A DNA stretch of 64,000 nucleotides from Agrococcus jenensis. GTDB lineage: Bacteria; Actinomycetota; Actinomycetes; Actinomycetales; Microbacteriaceae. The DNA lies in the NCBI RefSeq assembly GCF_003752465.1, contig NZ_RKHJ01000001.1, positions 682,001 to 746,000 on the forward strand, in the 5' to 3' direction. Shown here one piece after another: positions 1-8,591 of the stretch (positions are counted from its first letter, which is position 1; each line of letters starts with the position of its first letter). Under the pieces are notes generated by a model. That model was not told where the DNA came from, made no database searches, and saw only the letters and a program-made list of their open reading frames with translations. A program made the translations under genes and the position numbers.

Positions 1-74
1 TTCAGCCGCGCGAGGAGCCAGCCGACGAAGATGACGAACCCGATGACGGCGAAGCCGATGAGCACGCCGCCCAT
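1..74 (-). CDS. N-terminal tip of an AEC-type transporter (partial)
   Basis: Reading leftwards from ATG at 74, the first 24 codons give a glycine-rich hydrophobic segment (MGGVLIGFAVIGFVIFVGWL, then LARL) that runs off the window. A start directly at a membrane helix of this kind is typical of auxin-efflux-carrier (AEC) family permeases, which I recall beside pyrE in related Microbacteriaceae. Only one helix is visible, so the family is an inference; any inner-membrane permease is possible. No gene was seen between 75 and 209. Confidence 0.45.
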   Translation of the reverse strand, partial: MGGVLIGFAVIGFVIFVGWLLARL

Positions 75-209
75 GTCACCTCCGCGCTCGCTCGTCCGCT
101 GGTCGGGACAAGTCTGACATCACCGCGGCGTCGGGCGTGCCATGCGGGGTGTGGTCTCGACTCGGGCAGCCGCCGGGGGCGGCTGTCCGGCTCGACCGGC
201 AGAGGAGGG

Positions 210-761
210 CTACTGGGCCTCGAGGCCCAGGTCGTCGAGGCGGATCGCCGCGCGGTACTCGACGCCGGCGGCCTCGATCACGGCCTGCGCGCCCGTGGCG
301 CGGTCGACGATGACGGCGACGGCGACGACCTCCGCGCCGACCTTGCGGAGCGCCTCGATCGCCTTGAGCGGGCTGCCGCCGGTGGTCGAGGTGTCCTCGA
401 CCACGACGACGCGCTTGCCCTCGAGCTCCGGTCCCTCGATCTGGCGCCCGCGTCCGTGGTCCTTCGGCTCCTTGCGCACGACGAACGCATCCACCTCGAG
501 GCCGCGCGCGAGGCCGCGGTGCAGCACCGCGTTCGCGAGCGGGTCGGCGCCCATCGTCAGCCCGCCGACGGCCGAGACGTCGGGGATGTCGGCGATGAGG
601 TCGAGCAGCACGTCGCCGATGAGCGGCGCGGCGCGGTGGTCGAGCGAGAGCTTGCGCAGATCGATGTAGTAGCTGGCGCGCTTGCCGCTGGTGAGCACGA
701 AGTCGCCGTGGAAGACGGCTTCGTCCCGGATGAGCTGGATGAGCTGGTCGCGCGCGGTCAC
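210..761 (-). CDS. pyrE: Orotate phosphoribosyltransferase
   Basis: The 183-residue protein matches the usual PyrE length. It joins orotate to PRPP to give orotidine 5'-phosphate in cytoplasmic UMP synthesis. The PRPP-binding signature VVVVEDTSTTGGS lies at residues 118-130, an RKEPKDHGRG catalytic-loop segment at 97-106, and GKRASYYIDLRK near the N-terminus. A GTG at 761 is chosen as start because the PyrE fold begins there and a TAGCCT -10 box lies 8 nt upstream (769-774), suggesting a leaderless message. The open frame runs on to 1040, but that part is low-complexity and overlaps the next gene. A 63-bp palindromic element lies just upstream. Confidence 0.93.
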   Translation of the reverse strand: MTARDQLIQLIRDEAVFHGDFVLTSGKRASYYIDLRKLSLDHRAAPLIGDVLLDLIADIPDVSAVGGLTMGADPLANAVLHRGLARGLEVDAFVVRKEPKDHGRGRQIEGPELEGKRVVVVEDTSTTGGSPLKAIEALRKVGAEVVAVAVIVDRATGAQAVIEAAGVEYRAAIRLDDLGLEAQ

Positions 762-777
762 GCCCCCAAGGCTACTT

Positions 778-840
778 CTCAACGTCGTCGGTGGTCGCTC
801 GTGCCGCTCAGCGCCTCGTCCGACCACCCGCGACGTTGAG
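778..840. repeat. 63-bp palindromic element, copy A1
   Basis: Imperfect inverted repeat starting CTCAACGTCG and ending CGACGTTGAG, with GGTGGTCG and CGACCACC arms further in. It is the same length (63 bp) as the copies at 7314, 8527 and 14625. It lies between the start of pyrE and the end of the preceding co-directional gene, so it is not simply a convergent-gene terminator here. Confidence 0.85.
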
Positions 841-853
841 CAGACAGCGCCGG

Positions 854-1468
854 TCAGCCGTCGCTGGGGCCGGGCAGGCTGTCGCCGCGCGGCTCGCGGC
901 CGGTGCGCGTCTCGCGGCCGGTCCAGGCGGCGAAGCGCTCCGACGGCGACGCGTCGGCGGGCGGCTCCATCGCCGCGCCGAAGATGGTGGGCTTGCGGAT
1001 CGAGGCCTCGTTCGCGCGCTCGCGGTAGTCCTCCATCCACTCGAGCAGCTCGGCCGGGAAGTCAAGGTTGCCGGCGAGCCCGACGCGGGCGGAGCCCCAG
1101 CGGATGTCCCACGCGTGGAGCGCCATGTCGAGCGTCGCGAGCGGCAGTGCGCGGAACGCATCCTCGTCGGCGTCGTGCGCGGCTGAGCGCAGCCGGGCGG
1201 CGAGCACCTCCCACGCCTCGACGGCCTCGAAGTCGGAGCCGTGCGCCATGACGGTGCCGTGGTCGGCCGTGAGGTCGCCCTCCCCCTCGGCGCGGCCGAG
1301 CAGCGCGCCGGCGCCGTACTCCGCCTGCACACCCGTGACATGGCGGATCACGTCGGCGATCGACCAGTCGGTGCATGCCGAGGGCAGGCCCAACCGGTCG
1401 GCGCCGGCTCGCGCCTCGGCCGAGAACAGGTCGAGAGCCTGGAGGTAGCGTTCGCGAGCGGTGCCCAT
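854..1468 (-). CDS. DinB/MDMPI-like metal-binding protein (TIGR03086-like)
   Basis: A 204-residue cytoplasmic protein with the layout of the actinobacterial maleylpyruvate-isomerase-like (MDMPI_N/DinB) family: an N-terminal helical bundle with CTDWSIADVIRHVTG near residues 32-46, an internal ALHAWDIRW segment near 116-124 with the usual conserved His and Asp, and a variable tail. The family binds a divalent metal and some members use mycothiol; the substrate here is unknown. ATG 1468 is the first start in frame with the family's N-terminus. It is transcribed toward pyrE with the palindromic element between them. Confidence 0.72.
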   Translation of the reverse strand: MGTARERYLQALDLFSAEARAGADRLGLPSACTDWSIADVIRHVTGVQAEYGAGALLGRAEGEGDLTADHGTVMAHGSDFEAVEAWEVLAARLRSAAHDADEDAFRALPLATLDMALHAWDIRWGSARVGLAGNLDFPAELLEWMEDYRERANEASIRKPTIFGAAMEPPADASPSERFAAWTGRETRTGREPRGDSLPGPSDG

Positions 1469-1579
1469 CCATCCATAGTGCACCGTCGCACGCGCCGAGC
1501 CGCGGCGCCGAGCGCAGGCGAGGCCCCACGGATGCGCGTCGGAGCGCCCGCGGAAGGGTCCCGCCCGTAGGCTCGATGC

Positions 1580-2392
1580 ATGCGCATCGCCACCTGGAAC
1601 GTGAACTCCGTGCGCGCCCGCACCGCTCGCATCGTCGACTGGCTCGAGCGCAGCGACGTCGATGTGCTGGCCATGCAGGAGATCAAGTGCAAGACGGAGC
1701 AGTTCCCCTACGCCGCGTTCGAGGCCGCCGGGTATGAGGTGCAGGCGCACGGCTTCAGCCAGTGGAACGGCGTGGCGATCGCGTCGCGGCTGCCGATGAC
1801 GGAGGTCGAGCGCGACTTCCAGGGGCAGCCGGGCTACGCGAACACCGGCGACCCGGTGGTCGAGGCGCGCGCCATGGCCGCGACCGTCGAGGGCGTGCGG
1901 CTGTGGAGCCTCTACGTGCCGAACGGCCGCGACCTGGCGCACGCGCACTACGGCTACAAGCTCGAGTGGCTGCGCGTGCTCGCCGACCACCTCGACACGT
2001 GGGGCGGACGCCCGCTCGCCCTCATGGGCGACTTCAACATCGCGCCGCTCGACACCGACGTGTGGGACATCGGCGCGTTCGACGGCTCGACGCACGTGTC
2101 GAAGCCCGAGCGGGCCGCGTTCGACGCGCTGCTGCAGGCGGGGCTCGTCGACGTCGTGCGCGACCGCGCCCCCGGCTATACCTACTGGGACTACAAGGCG
2201 GGGCGCTGGAACAAGAACGAGGGGATGCGCATCGACTTCGTGCTCGGCACCCCCGAGCTCGCCGAGCTCGTCACGCACGCCTCGATCGACCGCGATCAGC
2301 GGCAGGGCGACGCGCCCTCCGACCACGTGCCGGTGGTCGTCGACCTCGACCTCGAGACCGAGCTCGACGACGACCGCCCGATGATCTTCTGA
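1580..2392 (+). CDS. xthA: Exodeoxyribonuclease III family AP endonuclease
   Basis: The 270-residue protein has all hallmarks of the Mg-dependent exonuclease III family, which nicks abasic sites and trims 3' ends in base-excision repair: MQEIKC at 32-37 with metal-binding E34, LYVPNG at 111-116, GDFN at 150-153, RIDF at 217-220 and SDH at 247-249. TAGGCT at 1568-1573 sits 6 nt before the ATG, typical of a leaderless start. Its stop overlaps the ATG of the next membrane gene (TGATG), so the three genes from 1580 to 3137 probably form one operon. Confidence 0.93.
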   Translation: MRIATWNVNSVRARTARIVDWLERSDVDVLAMQEIKCKTEQFPYAAFEAAGYEVQAHGFSQWNGVAIASRLPMTEVERDFQGQPGYANTGDPVVEARAMAATVEGVRLWSLYVPNGRDLAHAHYGYKLEWLRVLADHLDTWGGRPLALMGDFNIAPLDTDVWDIGAFDGSTHVSKPERAAFDALLQAGLVDVVRDRAPGYTYWDYKAGRWNKNEGMRIDFVLGTPELAELVTHASIDRDQRQGDAPSDHVPVVVDLDLETELDDDRPMIF

Positions 2393-2790
2393 TGACGGAT
2401 GCGTCGGGGGGTCCCGCGCCGTCGCAGGACGCGGCGGTCGACGGGCCGGTCGACGCGCCGGTCGGCGTCCCCGCGCCTTCGCGCACCGCGCGCGTGCTCG
2501 AGATCGCGACCCTGACGGGGGTATCGCTCAACCTGCTGGCGCTCGCGATCCTGGGTGCGCTCGGCGCGGCCGCGGTCGAGCTGCAGTCGCAGGTCTCCCA
2601 GGACAACGCCGGCACCGAGGCACCCGGCGGCGTCGTCGCCGGTTACTGGCTCGCGCTCGGCATCGCCACGGTCGTGCTCAACGGCCTCGCCATCTGGCAG
2701 CGCCGCAGCTGGGGGCTCGGCTGGGCCGCGCTCGCCGCGGTCGCCTGCTGGATCGTGCTCTTCGTCGCGATGGACGTGTCGCGAGCATGA
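2392..2790 (+). CDS. Small membrane protein (hypothetical)
   Basis: A 132-residue protein with a Pro/Ala-rich N-terminus (about 35 residues) and hydrophobic segments at roughly 40-62, 82-100 and 108-128, so probably an inner-membrane protein with three helices. Its ATG overlaps the xthA stop and its stop overlaps the next ATG (ATGA), indicating translational coupling. No family was recognised. The similar helix layout of the next gene suggests the two are distant paralogues or subunits. Confidence 0.75.
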   Translation: MTDASGGPAPSQDAAVDGPVDAPVGVPAPSRTARVLEIATLTGVSLNLLALAILGALGAAAVELQSQVSQDNAGTEAPGGVVAGYWLALGIATVVLNGLAIWQRRSWGLGWAALAAVACWIVLFVAMDVSRA

Positions 2791-3137
2791 CCTTCGACGA
2801 GGGAGCCGACTGGGAGGAGCTCGAGCCGCGGCGCGTGCGGACCCCCGCCGAACGCCTGCGGCTCGCTGCGTGGGTCCTCATCTTCGCGAACCTCCTCGGG
2901 CTGCTGCTGCTCGCGCCGCTCGGCGACGGCGGTCTCGTGCAGGCGGCCGAGGCGTCGGGCACCGACGTCGGCCCCGCGCGGCTGACCTTCTGGATCACGC
3001 TGCTCGGCGCGACGATCGTGGGCAACGGGATCGGCGCCGCAGCGGCCGCGACGCGGCAGCGCTGGGCGATCGTGCCGCCGGTGCTCGCGGCGATCGCGAG
3101 CTGGACGGGCTTCCTCGTCGCGTCGACGCTCGCCTGA
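2787..3137 (+). CDS. Small membrane protein (hypothetical)
   Basis: A 116-residue protein with an acidic N-terminus (MTFDEGADWEELEP) and about three hydrophobic segments (near 28-46, 66-86 and 92-114). It overlaps the preceding gene by 4 nt (ATGA) and closes the xthA operon. Function unknown. The 206 nt that follow hold TACGCT at 3256-3261, a plausible -10 box for the DUF6421 gene. Confidence 0.72.
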   Translation: MTFDEGADWEELEPRRVRTPAERLRLAAWVLIFANLLGLLLLAPLGDGGLVQAAEASGTDVGPARLTFWITLLGATIVGNGIGAAAAATRQRWAIVPPVLAAIASWTGFLVASTLA

Positions 3138-3343
3138 CGGGCGCATCCGGGGCACGCGCGCACGTCCGTTGCGGCCGACAGCCGGACCGCGCGCGACGCC
3201 GGGAAGTGGCAGGAAAGCCGGGGCCGGGTGCAACAAACGTGCGCGACGGACTCCATACGCTGGATTCACGCACGGATCGTGCACCGCTCACATCGCGCAC
3301 GGCTCTATCCGCCCCGATCCCCGACCGAACCATGGAGGCTCCC

Positions 3344-4723
3344 ATGACGATGACCCAGGCCACCGCCGCCGACCTCCGCCAGCACCCCGCCTGGCTCCGC
3401 ATCAAGGCCGCCGCGACGGCGCTGCAGCCGATGCAGTCGAAGAGCGGCGCCATCGAGGACGCCGCCGACCACGACGCCGCCCGCGGCCACGTCACCGACC
3501 TCGTGGAGGGCATCCGCGAGATCACGCCGGAGTTCCCGCACGACGCCGCCTACCTCGCGCAGGCAGCGGTCGACTTCGAGCGCTGGGCCGCCGAGGGCTT
3601 CGGCGTGCCCGACTTCTTCGACGCGCTCGTGGAGTTCCAGCCGCAGCAGCACCGCGTCGACGGCCTGCAGCACCTCGTGGTCTTCCCGATGGTCACGCAG
3701 AACGGCTCGAGCGACCGGCTCGTGGAGGCCGTGCTCGTCGAGGTCATCTGGCCCGACTTCATCGCCGACCTCGAGGCGGGCGACTACTCGAACGCGCTCT
3801 TCGTGCCGCTGCGCTTCATCGACTTCACCGCCGGCTACGACACGAACTCCGCCGTGCTCTTCCCCGAGACCGTCGCGATGCGCGAGATCCCGACGTTCAC
3901 GTGGGGCGCGATCTTCCAGGACCGCGAGGCCGCGCGCTTCCGTCGCGTCGTCGAGGCCGCGTGCGCGGTGACGAAGCTCAAGCTGCCCGCCGACGCCGCG
4001 GAGATGCTCGCCGACCAGTCGCTCGCCGAGCAGACCTTCGTGATGTGGGACCTCATCCACGACCGCACCCACATGCGGGGCGACCTGCCGTTCGACCCGT
4101 TCATGATCAAGCAGCGCATGCCCTTCTTCCTCTACTCGCTCGAGGAGCTGCGCTGCGACCTCACCGCGTTCCGCGAGTCGGTCGCCATCGAGCGGCGCAT
4201 CGCGGCGATGCCGGTCACCGGCGAGGGGGCTGCGACGGAGGCCGACCGCGACCTGGCGAAGCACGCCAAGCTCGTGCAGTACGCGGTGATCTTCGACCGC
4301 ATCTTCCGCTTCGCGATCACCGGCACCCGCACGCGCAACTACGACGGCCTCGGCGGCCAGCTGCTCTTCGCGTGGCTGCACCAGCACCGCGTGCTGCACT
4401 GGACCGACACGCAGCTCGCGTTCGACTGGGACGAGGTGCCCGACGTCGTGAACAAGCTCGGCGAGGCGATCGAGCTGCTGTACTGGAAGTCGATCGACCG
4501 GCCGAAGATCGCGCACTGGCTCGCCGCCTATGAGCTCGTCTCCTCCGTCGTCGAGCCGCACCCCGCATCCGCGTGGAAGGCCGGCGCGCTGCCGCTCGAG
4601 GGGGCGCCGCGACAGCTGACCGACCTCGTGATGGACGACGAGTTCCCGCTGTCGATGTTCTACGAGGCCTTCGAGAAGAAGATGCGCGACGTCATCGCCT
4701 CGACGAAGGGCATCACGGCCTAG
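3344..4723 (+). CDS. DUF6421 family protein
   Basis: A 459-residue soluble protein that I recognise as the actinobacterial DUF6421 family, with no known function. It is rich in aromatic and acidic residues, has no signal peptide or membrane segment, and includes DLIHDRTHMRGDLPFDPFMI in the middle and LFAWLHQHRVLHWTD later, His-containing segments that could bind metal. ATG 3344 is preferred over the in-frame ATG 3332 because GGAGG at 3334-3338 is 5 nt before it. A strong hairpin terminator follows, so it is a single-gene unit. Confidence 0.8.
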   Translation: MTMTQATAADLRQHPAWLRIKAAATALQPMQSKSGAIEDAADHDAARGHVTDLVEGIREITPEFPHDAAYLAQAAVDFERWAAEGFGVPDFFDALVEFQPQQHRVDGLQHLVVFPMVTQNGSSDRLVEAVLVEVIWPDFIADLEAGDYSNALFVPLRFIDFTAGYDTNSAVLFPETVAMREIPTFTWGAIFQDREAARFRRVVEAACAVTKLKLPADAAEMLADQSLAEQTFVMWDLIHDRTHMRGDLPFDPFMIKQRMPFFLYSLEELRCDLTAFRESVAIERRIAAMPVTGEGAATEADRDLAKHAKLVQYAVIFDRIFRFAITGTRTRNYDGLGGQLLFAWLHQHRVLHWTDTQLAFDWDEVPDVVNKLGEAIELLYWKSIDRPKIAHWLAAYELVSSVVEPHPASAWKAGALPLEGAPRQLTDLVMDDEFPLSMFYEAFEKKMRDVIASTKGITA

Positions 4724-4740
4724 CGCTCGTCCACTCACCA

Positions 4741-4772
4741 GCGAGGAGGCTCCCGGCAGGGAGCCTCCTCGC
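4741..4772 (+). terminator. Rho-independent-type hairpin after the DUF6421 gene
   Basis: Perfect 14-bp stem (GCGAGGAGGCTCCC paired with GGGAGCCTCCTCGC) with a GGCA loop, 17 nt after the stop. No U-tract follows, as is common in high-GC actinobacteria. Confidence 0.8.
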
Positions 4773-4862
4773 TGCATGCGGATGCGGAATGCCGTACGCC
4801 GCTCGGAGGTTCGCCTCGAGGACTGCTCGCTGAGCGTCGAAGGCTTCGAGGAAGGGTTCACC

Positions 4863-5498
4863 ATGACCAAGATCACCGTGCTGGGCGCCACCGGGTTCGC
4901 CGGCGGCCACATCGCAGCGGAGGCCGCGAGCCGCGGCCACGAGCTCACGCTCGTCTCGCGGTCCGCGCCGCAGGACGCGCCCGCCGGCGCTCGCGTCATC
5001 CAGGGCTCGGTGCTCGACGCCGACGTGCTCGCCCAGGCGATCGACGGCGCCGACGTCGTGGTGGGCGCGCTGTCGCCCCGCGGCGACATGGAGGGCAAGG
5101 TCGCGGATGCCTACGCCGACGTCGCCGCCCGGCTCGCGCCCGGCACGCGCTTCATCATCGTCGGCGGCTTCGGCTCGCTGAAGGACGAGGCGGGCGACCG
5201 CATCGTCGAGACCGCAGCGTTCGCGCCGGAGTACAAGCCCGAGTCGCTCGAGCTCTTCTCCGCCTTCGAGCGCGTGAGCGCGACCGACGTCGACTGGACC
5301 TACGTGAGCCCGGCCGGCACCTTCGGCGGGTACGTGCCCGACCAGACGCGGCGCGGCGAGTACCGCACCGGCGGCGACGCGGCCTTCTACGACGCGGACG
5401 GGCAGTCGGTCATCTCGGGTCCCGACTTCGGGCTCGCGATCGTCGACGAGATCGAGGCCGGCGCGCACGTGCGCGAGCACATCTCGTTCGCGTACTGA
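4863..5498 (+). CDS. NAD(P)H-binding SDR-like protein (YwnB/NmrA type)
   Basis: A 211-residue single-domain Rossmann protein. The nucleotide-binding motif GATGFAGG lies at residues 8-15 and a FIIVGGFGSL strand follows mid-protein. There is no YxxxK dyad, which fits atypical SDR (NmrA/YwnB-like) proteins acting as quinone or flavin reductases or redox sensors. The ATG at 4863 is chosen over an in-frame ATG at 4776 because GAGGAAGGG lies just upstream. Substrate unknown. Confidence 0.8.
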   Translation: MTKITVLGATGFAGGHIAAEAASRGHELTLVSRSAPQDAPAGARVIQGSVLDADVLAQAIDGADVVVGALSPRGDMEGKVADAYADVAARLAPGTRFIIVGGFGSLKDEAGDRIVETAAFAPEYKPESLELFSAFERVSATDVDWTYVSPAGTFGGYVPDQTRRGEYRTGGDAAFYDADGQSVISGPDFGLAIVDEIEAGAHVREHISFAY

Positions 5499-5565
5499 GC
5501 GGGCTCGCTCGCGGCAGCGGCATCCGCCCCTGTCGCGAGCGCCGCGCGTCTGCGACAGTGCTGGC

Positions 5566-5760
5566 ATGGACGTCGAGTGGATCCCTGATTACGGTGAGCT
5601 CCTGAAGCGCGGCCTGCGCGTGCCGCTGGAGGGCAGCGAGGACGACGCGGTCGCCGCGGTGCTCGAGCAGCTCGACGCCGGCGGCGGGACACCCGGCGAG
5701 GTGGAGGTGCGCGACCTCGTGCGCGAGGCGCGCGCGGGCGCGGCGAAGCACCACGACTGA
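5566..5760 (+). CDS. Small acidic hypothetical protein
   Basis: A 64-residue protein with GC3-rich codons, ending 2 nt before the GTG of the F420 enzyme, so probably translated from the same message. It has no signal peptide or membrane segment and no recognised motif. Confidence 0.55.
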   Translation: MDVEWIPDYGELLKRGLRVPLEGSEDDAVAAVLEQLDAGGGTPGEVEVRDLVREARAGAAKHHD

Positions 5761-5762
5761 GC

Positions 5763-6296
5763 GTGGCGAACCCGGTGCTGCGAGCGCTGCGGCGCATCGC
5801 GGCGCCGGTGTCGCGCACGCGATGGTTCCGCCGCGTCGGACCGCGAGCGCTGCCGGTCGCCGAGCGGCTGCTGCGCCGCGCCACCGGCGGACGGCTCGTG
5901 GTGTCGGGCATCCTCGTGCCGTCCCTCGTGCTCCAAACGACCGGCGCGCGGTCCGGGCAGCCCCGCAGCTCCGAGCTGATGTACACCCCGGACGGCCGCG
6001 GCGGCGCCATCGTCGCAGGCACGAGCTTCGCGCGCGCGGCGCATCCGGCATGGACGGCGAACCTGGCCGCGCATCCCGACGCAGAGGTCGTCGTCCGGGG
6101 CCGGCGGTTCCGCGTGCACGCCGAGCTCGTGCGCGATGCCGAGCGCGAGGCGACCTGGGCGCGCATCGAGCGGCAGTGGCCCGGCTACCGCCAGTACGAG
6201 CGCGACTCCGGCCGCACGGTGCGGCTCTTCCGGCTGACGACGGGTGCCGTCCCATCGCCGTTCGACGGCCGGCTCTGGGGCCGTCTCCGCGGATGA
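5763..6296 (+). CDS. Deazaflavin (F420)-dependent nitroreductase family protein (Ddn-like)
   Basis: A 177-residue protein with the family signature TTGARSGQPRSSELMY near residues 59-74 and a late WPGYRQYERD segment. Family members use reduced F420, or bind other flavin or quinone partners, to reduce small molecules. The GTG start lies 2 nt after the preceding stop. An N-terminal Arg-rich helix may associate with the membrane, as in mycobacterial Ddn. A second member of the family is encoded at 7380-7820. Confidence 0.82.
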   Translation: MANPVLRALRRIAAPVSRTRWFRRVGPRALPVAERLLRRATGGRLVVSGILVPSLVLQTTGARSGQPRSSELMYTPDGRGGAIVAGTSFARAAHPAWTANLAAHPDAEVVVRGRRFRVHAELVRDAEREATWARIERQWPGYRQYERDSGRTVRLFRLTTGAVPSPFDGRLWGRLRG

Positions 6297-6332
6297 CGCG
6301 CGATCGGCGCGGCTCGCCCCTACGCTGACGCC

Positions 6333-6662
6333 ATGGCATCGCTCATCCCGCCGGTCGACCCGAGGCGCCGCACCGCCGACGTGCTCAGCAGCGCCGCCGT
6401 GCTCGTCGCGATCGCGGTGCTCGGCTACGCCGCCACCATCGTCATGGGCGTGCTGCTGTTCGCGGCGAACCCCGAGGGTGGCGCCGCCCGCACGTGGGCG
6501 ATGCTGCTCACGTGGCAGCTGCCGCTCGCCCTCTGGATCGCCGCGGCCATCGCCGTCGTCGTCCTCGCGGTGCAGCGCCGCCGCACGCTGCGCGTGAGCC
6601 TCATCGGCGCGAGCGTCATCGCGGTCTCCATCACCGCTGGGCTCGTCGTCGCCGCCGGCTGA
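6333..6662 (+). CDS. Small membrane protein (hypothetical)
   Basis: A 109-residue protein with three hydrophobic segments (about 20-45, 55-76 and 84-107). TACGCT at 6321-6326 lies 6 nt before the ATG, indicating its own leaderless promoter. No family recognised. Confidence 0.7.
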   Translation: MASLIPPVDPRRRTADVLSSAAVLVAIAVLGYAATIVMGVLLFAANPEGGAARTWAMLLTWQLPLALWIAAAIAVVVLAVQRRRTLRVSLIGASVIAVSITAGLVVAAG

Positions 6663-6706
6663 CCACGCGGATCCACGAGGGCGGGCGCGCACGGCACACT
6701 GGAGCC

Positions 6707-7333
6707 ATGCGCATCCTCATCGCCGGCGCCACGAGCGCGCTCGGGCACGCCACGGCATCCGCCCTGCTCGAGTCCGGTCACCACGTCATCGCGGTCGGCT
6801 CGAACGCCGACCGCTTGGGCATGGTCGATGCGAGCGAGCGATTCGAGTGCGACCTCACCGACCCGGATGCGGTCGGGCAGCTCGGCGAGGAGGTCGGCGA
6901 GCTCGACGGCCTGCTGCACCTGGTCGGCGGCTGGCGTGGTGGCGGCGGCCTCGCGGGTCAGTCCGACGAGGACTGGGCGTGGCTCGAGGCGCGCGTCGTG
7001 CGCACGCTGCGCAACACCACCCGCACCTTCGCCGACGCGATCGGGCGATCGGAGGCGGGCGTCATCGCGATCGTCTCGACGACCGGCGTCGAGCGGCCGA
7101 CCGCCGGCAACGCGAACTACGTGGCGCTCAAGGCGGCCGCCGAGGCGTGGCTCGCCGCCGTCGCCCACCAGCTGCGCGCCACCCCGGCCCGCACGGTCGT
7201 GAAGCGGGTGAAGGCGCTCGTCTCCGACGCCGACCGCGCGGCGCAGCCCGACCGCGACTTCGCCGGCCACACCGACGTCACCGCCCTCGCCGCCGAGCTC
7301 ACCGCAGAGTTCTCTCAACGGAGCAGCCGGTAG
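6707..7333 (+). CDS. Short-chain dehydrogenase/reductase
   Basis: A 208-residue SDR with GATSALGHAT at residues 7-16 and the active-site arrangement VSTTG...NYVALKAA (Ser near 124, Tyr138, Lys142). It is shorter than typical 250-residue SDRs, with a trimmed C-terminus. The start at 6707 is set by the Rossmann motif; upstream in-frame sequence lacks coding character. Its last six codons and stop lie inside a 63-bp palindromic element, so the C-terminal residues QRSSR come from the repeat. Confidence 0.82.
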   Translation: MRILIAGATSALGHATASALLESGHHVIAVGSNADRLGMVDASERFECDLTDPDAVGQLGEEVGELDGLLHLVGGWRGGGGLAGQSDEDWAWLEARVVRTLRNTTRTFADAIGRSEAGVIAIVSTTGVERPTAGNANYVALKAAAEAWLAAVAHQLRATPARTVVKRVKALVSDADRAAQPDRDFAGHTDVTALAAELTAEFSQRSSR

Positions 7334-7376
7334 CGCGAGGGCAGTATCCCCTCCTGCGACCAGCCACTCCGTTGAG
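7314..7376. repeat. 63-bp palindromic element, copy B1
   Basis: Starts CTCAACGGAG and ends CTCCGTTGAG; the inner part is an imperfect inverted repeat. It overlaps the 3' end of the plus-strand SDR gene and ends 3 nt before the stop of the convergent F420 enzyme, a position where it could terminate both transcripts. Confidence 0.85.
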
Positions 7377-7379
7377 AGG

Positions 7380-7820
7380 TCAGTCGGTGCGGGTGAGCAG
7401 GAAGAGCGGGATGAGGCGGTCGGTCTTCTCCTGGTAGCTCGCGTAGTCGGGCCATGCCGCGACCGCGCGCTCCCACCAGGCGTCGCGCTCGGCGCCCGGC
7501 TCGAGCTCGCGCGCCACGTAGTCGTGGCGCTCGGCGAGGTCCTGCAGCTCGACGAGCGGGTGCTGCTGCAGGTTGTAGTACCAGACGGGGTGCTCCGGGG
7601 CGCCGCCCTTCGAGGCGACGACGACGTACTCGCCCTCGTGCTCGACGCGCATGAGCGCGGTCTTGCGCAGCTTGCCCGACCTCGCGCCGACGCTCGTCAG
7701 CAGGATGATCGGCTTGCCCCGCAGGGTGTTGGCCTCGGCGCCGGCGGATGCCTCGAACGCCTCCGCCTGCTTGCGCGCCCACTCGGAGGTGCTGGGTGCG
7801 TACTCGCCCGTCAATGGCAT
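7380..7820 (-). CDS. Deazaflavin (F420)-dependent nitroreductase family protein (Ddn-like)
   Basis: A 146-residue Ddn-family protein with [15 protein letters not shown] near residues 44-58, [18 protein letters not shown] near 66-83 and a final [14 protein letters not shown]. These are the cofactor phosphate-binding and active-site regions of the family. GGAG about 6 nt upstream supports ATG 7820. It diverges from the DHFR-like gene at 7934 and converges with the SDR gene. Confidence 0.85.
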   Translation of the reverse strand: MPLTGEYAPSTSEWARKQAEAFEASAGAEANTLRGKPIILLTSVGARSGKLRKTALMRVEHEGEYVVVASKGGAPEHPVWYYNLQQHPLVELQDLAERHDYVARELEPGAERDAWWERAVAAWPDYASYQEKTDRLIPLFLLTRTD

Positions 7821-7875
7821 GCGTGCTCCTTCGTCCCTCGCGAGCGTAGCCCGGCCGCGAGACCGAAGCCGAGCG

Positions 7876-7904
7876 TTGCCCGAGCGGGCGCGCCGACGTA
7901 CGGT
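7876..7904 (+). promoter_or_regulatory. Sigma-70-type promoter for the DHFR-like gene
   Basis: TTGCCC (7876-7881), 17-nt spacer, TACGGT (7899-7904). Transcription would start near 7911, downstream of the ATG at 7907, which supports translation from ATG 7934. Confidence 0.65.
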
Positions 7905-7933
7905 CCATGCAGCGGCGCACCCCGGGAGGACCC

Positions 7934-8515
7934 ATGGCCATCGCAGTGCTCGACATGTCGATGTCGCTCGACGGCTTCATCGCCGGACCCGACGACAGCC
8001 CTCAGCTGCCCGGCGGCGCCGGCTTCTCGCTCCACGACTGGATCGGCGACCCTGACGACCCCGGCAGCGCCGACGGCCGCGACCGCGAGCTCATGGACGC
8101 CGTCCGCGACGCCGGCGCGGTGCTGTCCGGCAGGCGCACCGCCGAGCAGGCCGGGCACTGGGGCGGCGACCACCACGGGATGGGCGTGCCGATCTTCGTC
8201 GTCAGCCGGCACCAGCCGAGCGCCGACGCGGCAGCGTTCCCGCTCGTGCACTACGTCGCCGACCCGGTCGACGCGATCCGCCAGGCGAAGGCTGCCGCGG
8301 GCCAGCGACGCGTGCACATGATCGGCGCCGCGTGGGTGCCGGCCGCGCTCGAGGCGGGCGCGATCGACGAGATCCAGATCCATCACGTGCCGCTGCTGCT
8401 CGGCGCGGGCCGCCGCCTGTTCGACGTGCTGCCCGCCCCCATCCGGCTCGAGATCGCCGAGGTCATCAGCACCCCACGCGCCACGCACGTCCGCTACCGC
8501 GTCCTCTCCCCCTGA
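7934..8515 (+). CDS. Dihydrofolate reductase/RibD C-terminal domain family protein
   Basis: A 193-residue reductase-fold protein with the opening [16 protein letters not shown] (residues 5-20), a middle [15 protein letters not shown] and a late [19 protein letters not shown] followed by [14 protein letters not shown], all typical of the RibD_C/DHFR-like family that uses NADPH. Substrate unknown; true folate reductases differ in their active-site motifs. ATG 7934 is preferred because GGGAGG lies just upstream and the promoter would exclude the earlier ATG 7907. Confidence 0.83.
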   Translation: MAIAVLDMSMSLDGFIAGPDDSPQLPGGAGFSLHDWIGDPDDPGSADGRDRELMDAVRDAGAVLSGRRTAEQAGHWGGDHHGMGVPIFVVSRHQPSADAAAFPLVHYVADPVDAIRQAKAAAGQRRVHMIGAAWVPAALEAGAIDEIQIHHVPLLLGAGRRLFDVLPAPIRLEIAEVISTPRATHVRYRVLSP

Positions 8516-8526
8516 CCCGCAGGATT

Positions 8527-8589
8527 CTCAACGTCGCCAGTGGTCGCGCATCGCCCTCACAGCCTCGCGCAACCACCCGCGACGTTGAG
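8527..8589. repeat. 63-bp palindromic element, copy A2
   Basis: Starts CTCAACGTCG and ends CGACGTTGAG, close to copy A1 but with many changes inside. It fills almost the whole gap between the convergent DHFR-like and helicase genes (12 nt after one stop, 3 nt before the other). Confidence 0.85.
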
Positions 8590-8591
8590 GA

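Noticed and set aside
162..198. GC-rich inverted sequence after pyrE (GCCGCCGGGGGCGGC) as a terminator
   Set aside because: The stem is short and the loop ambiguous; similar GC runs are frequent by chance here.
854..2326. 490-codon minus-strand frame spanning xthA and the MDMPI-like gene
   Set aside because: Only the part after ATG 1468 has family motifs; the rest is antisense to xthA.
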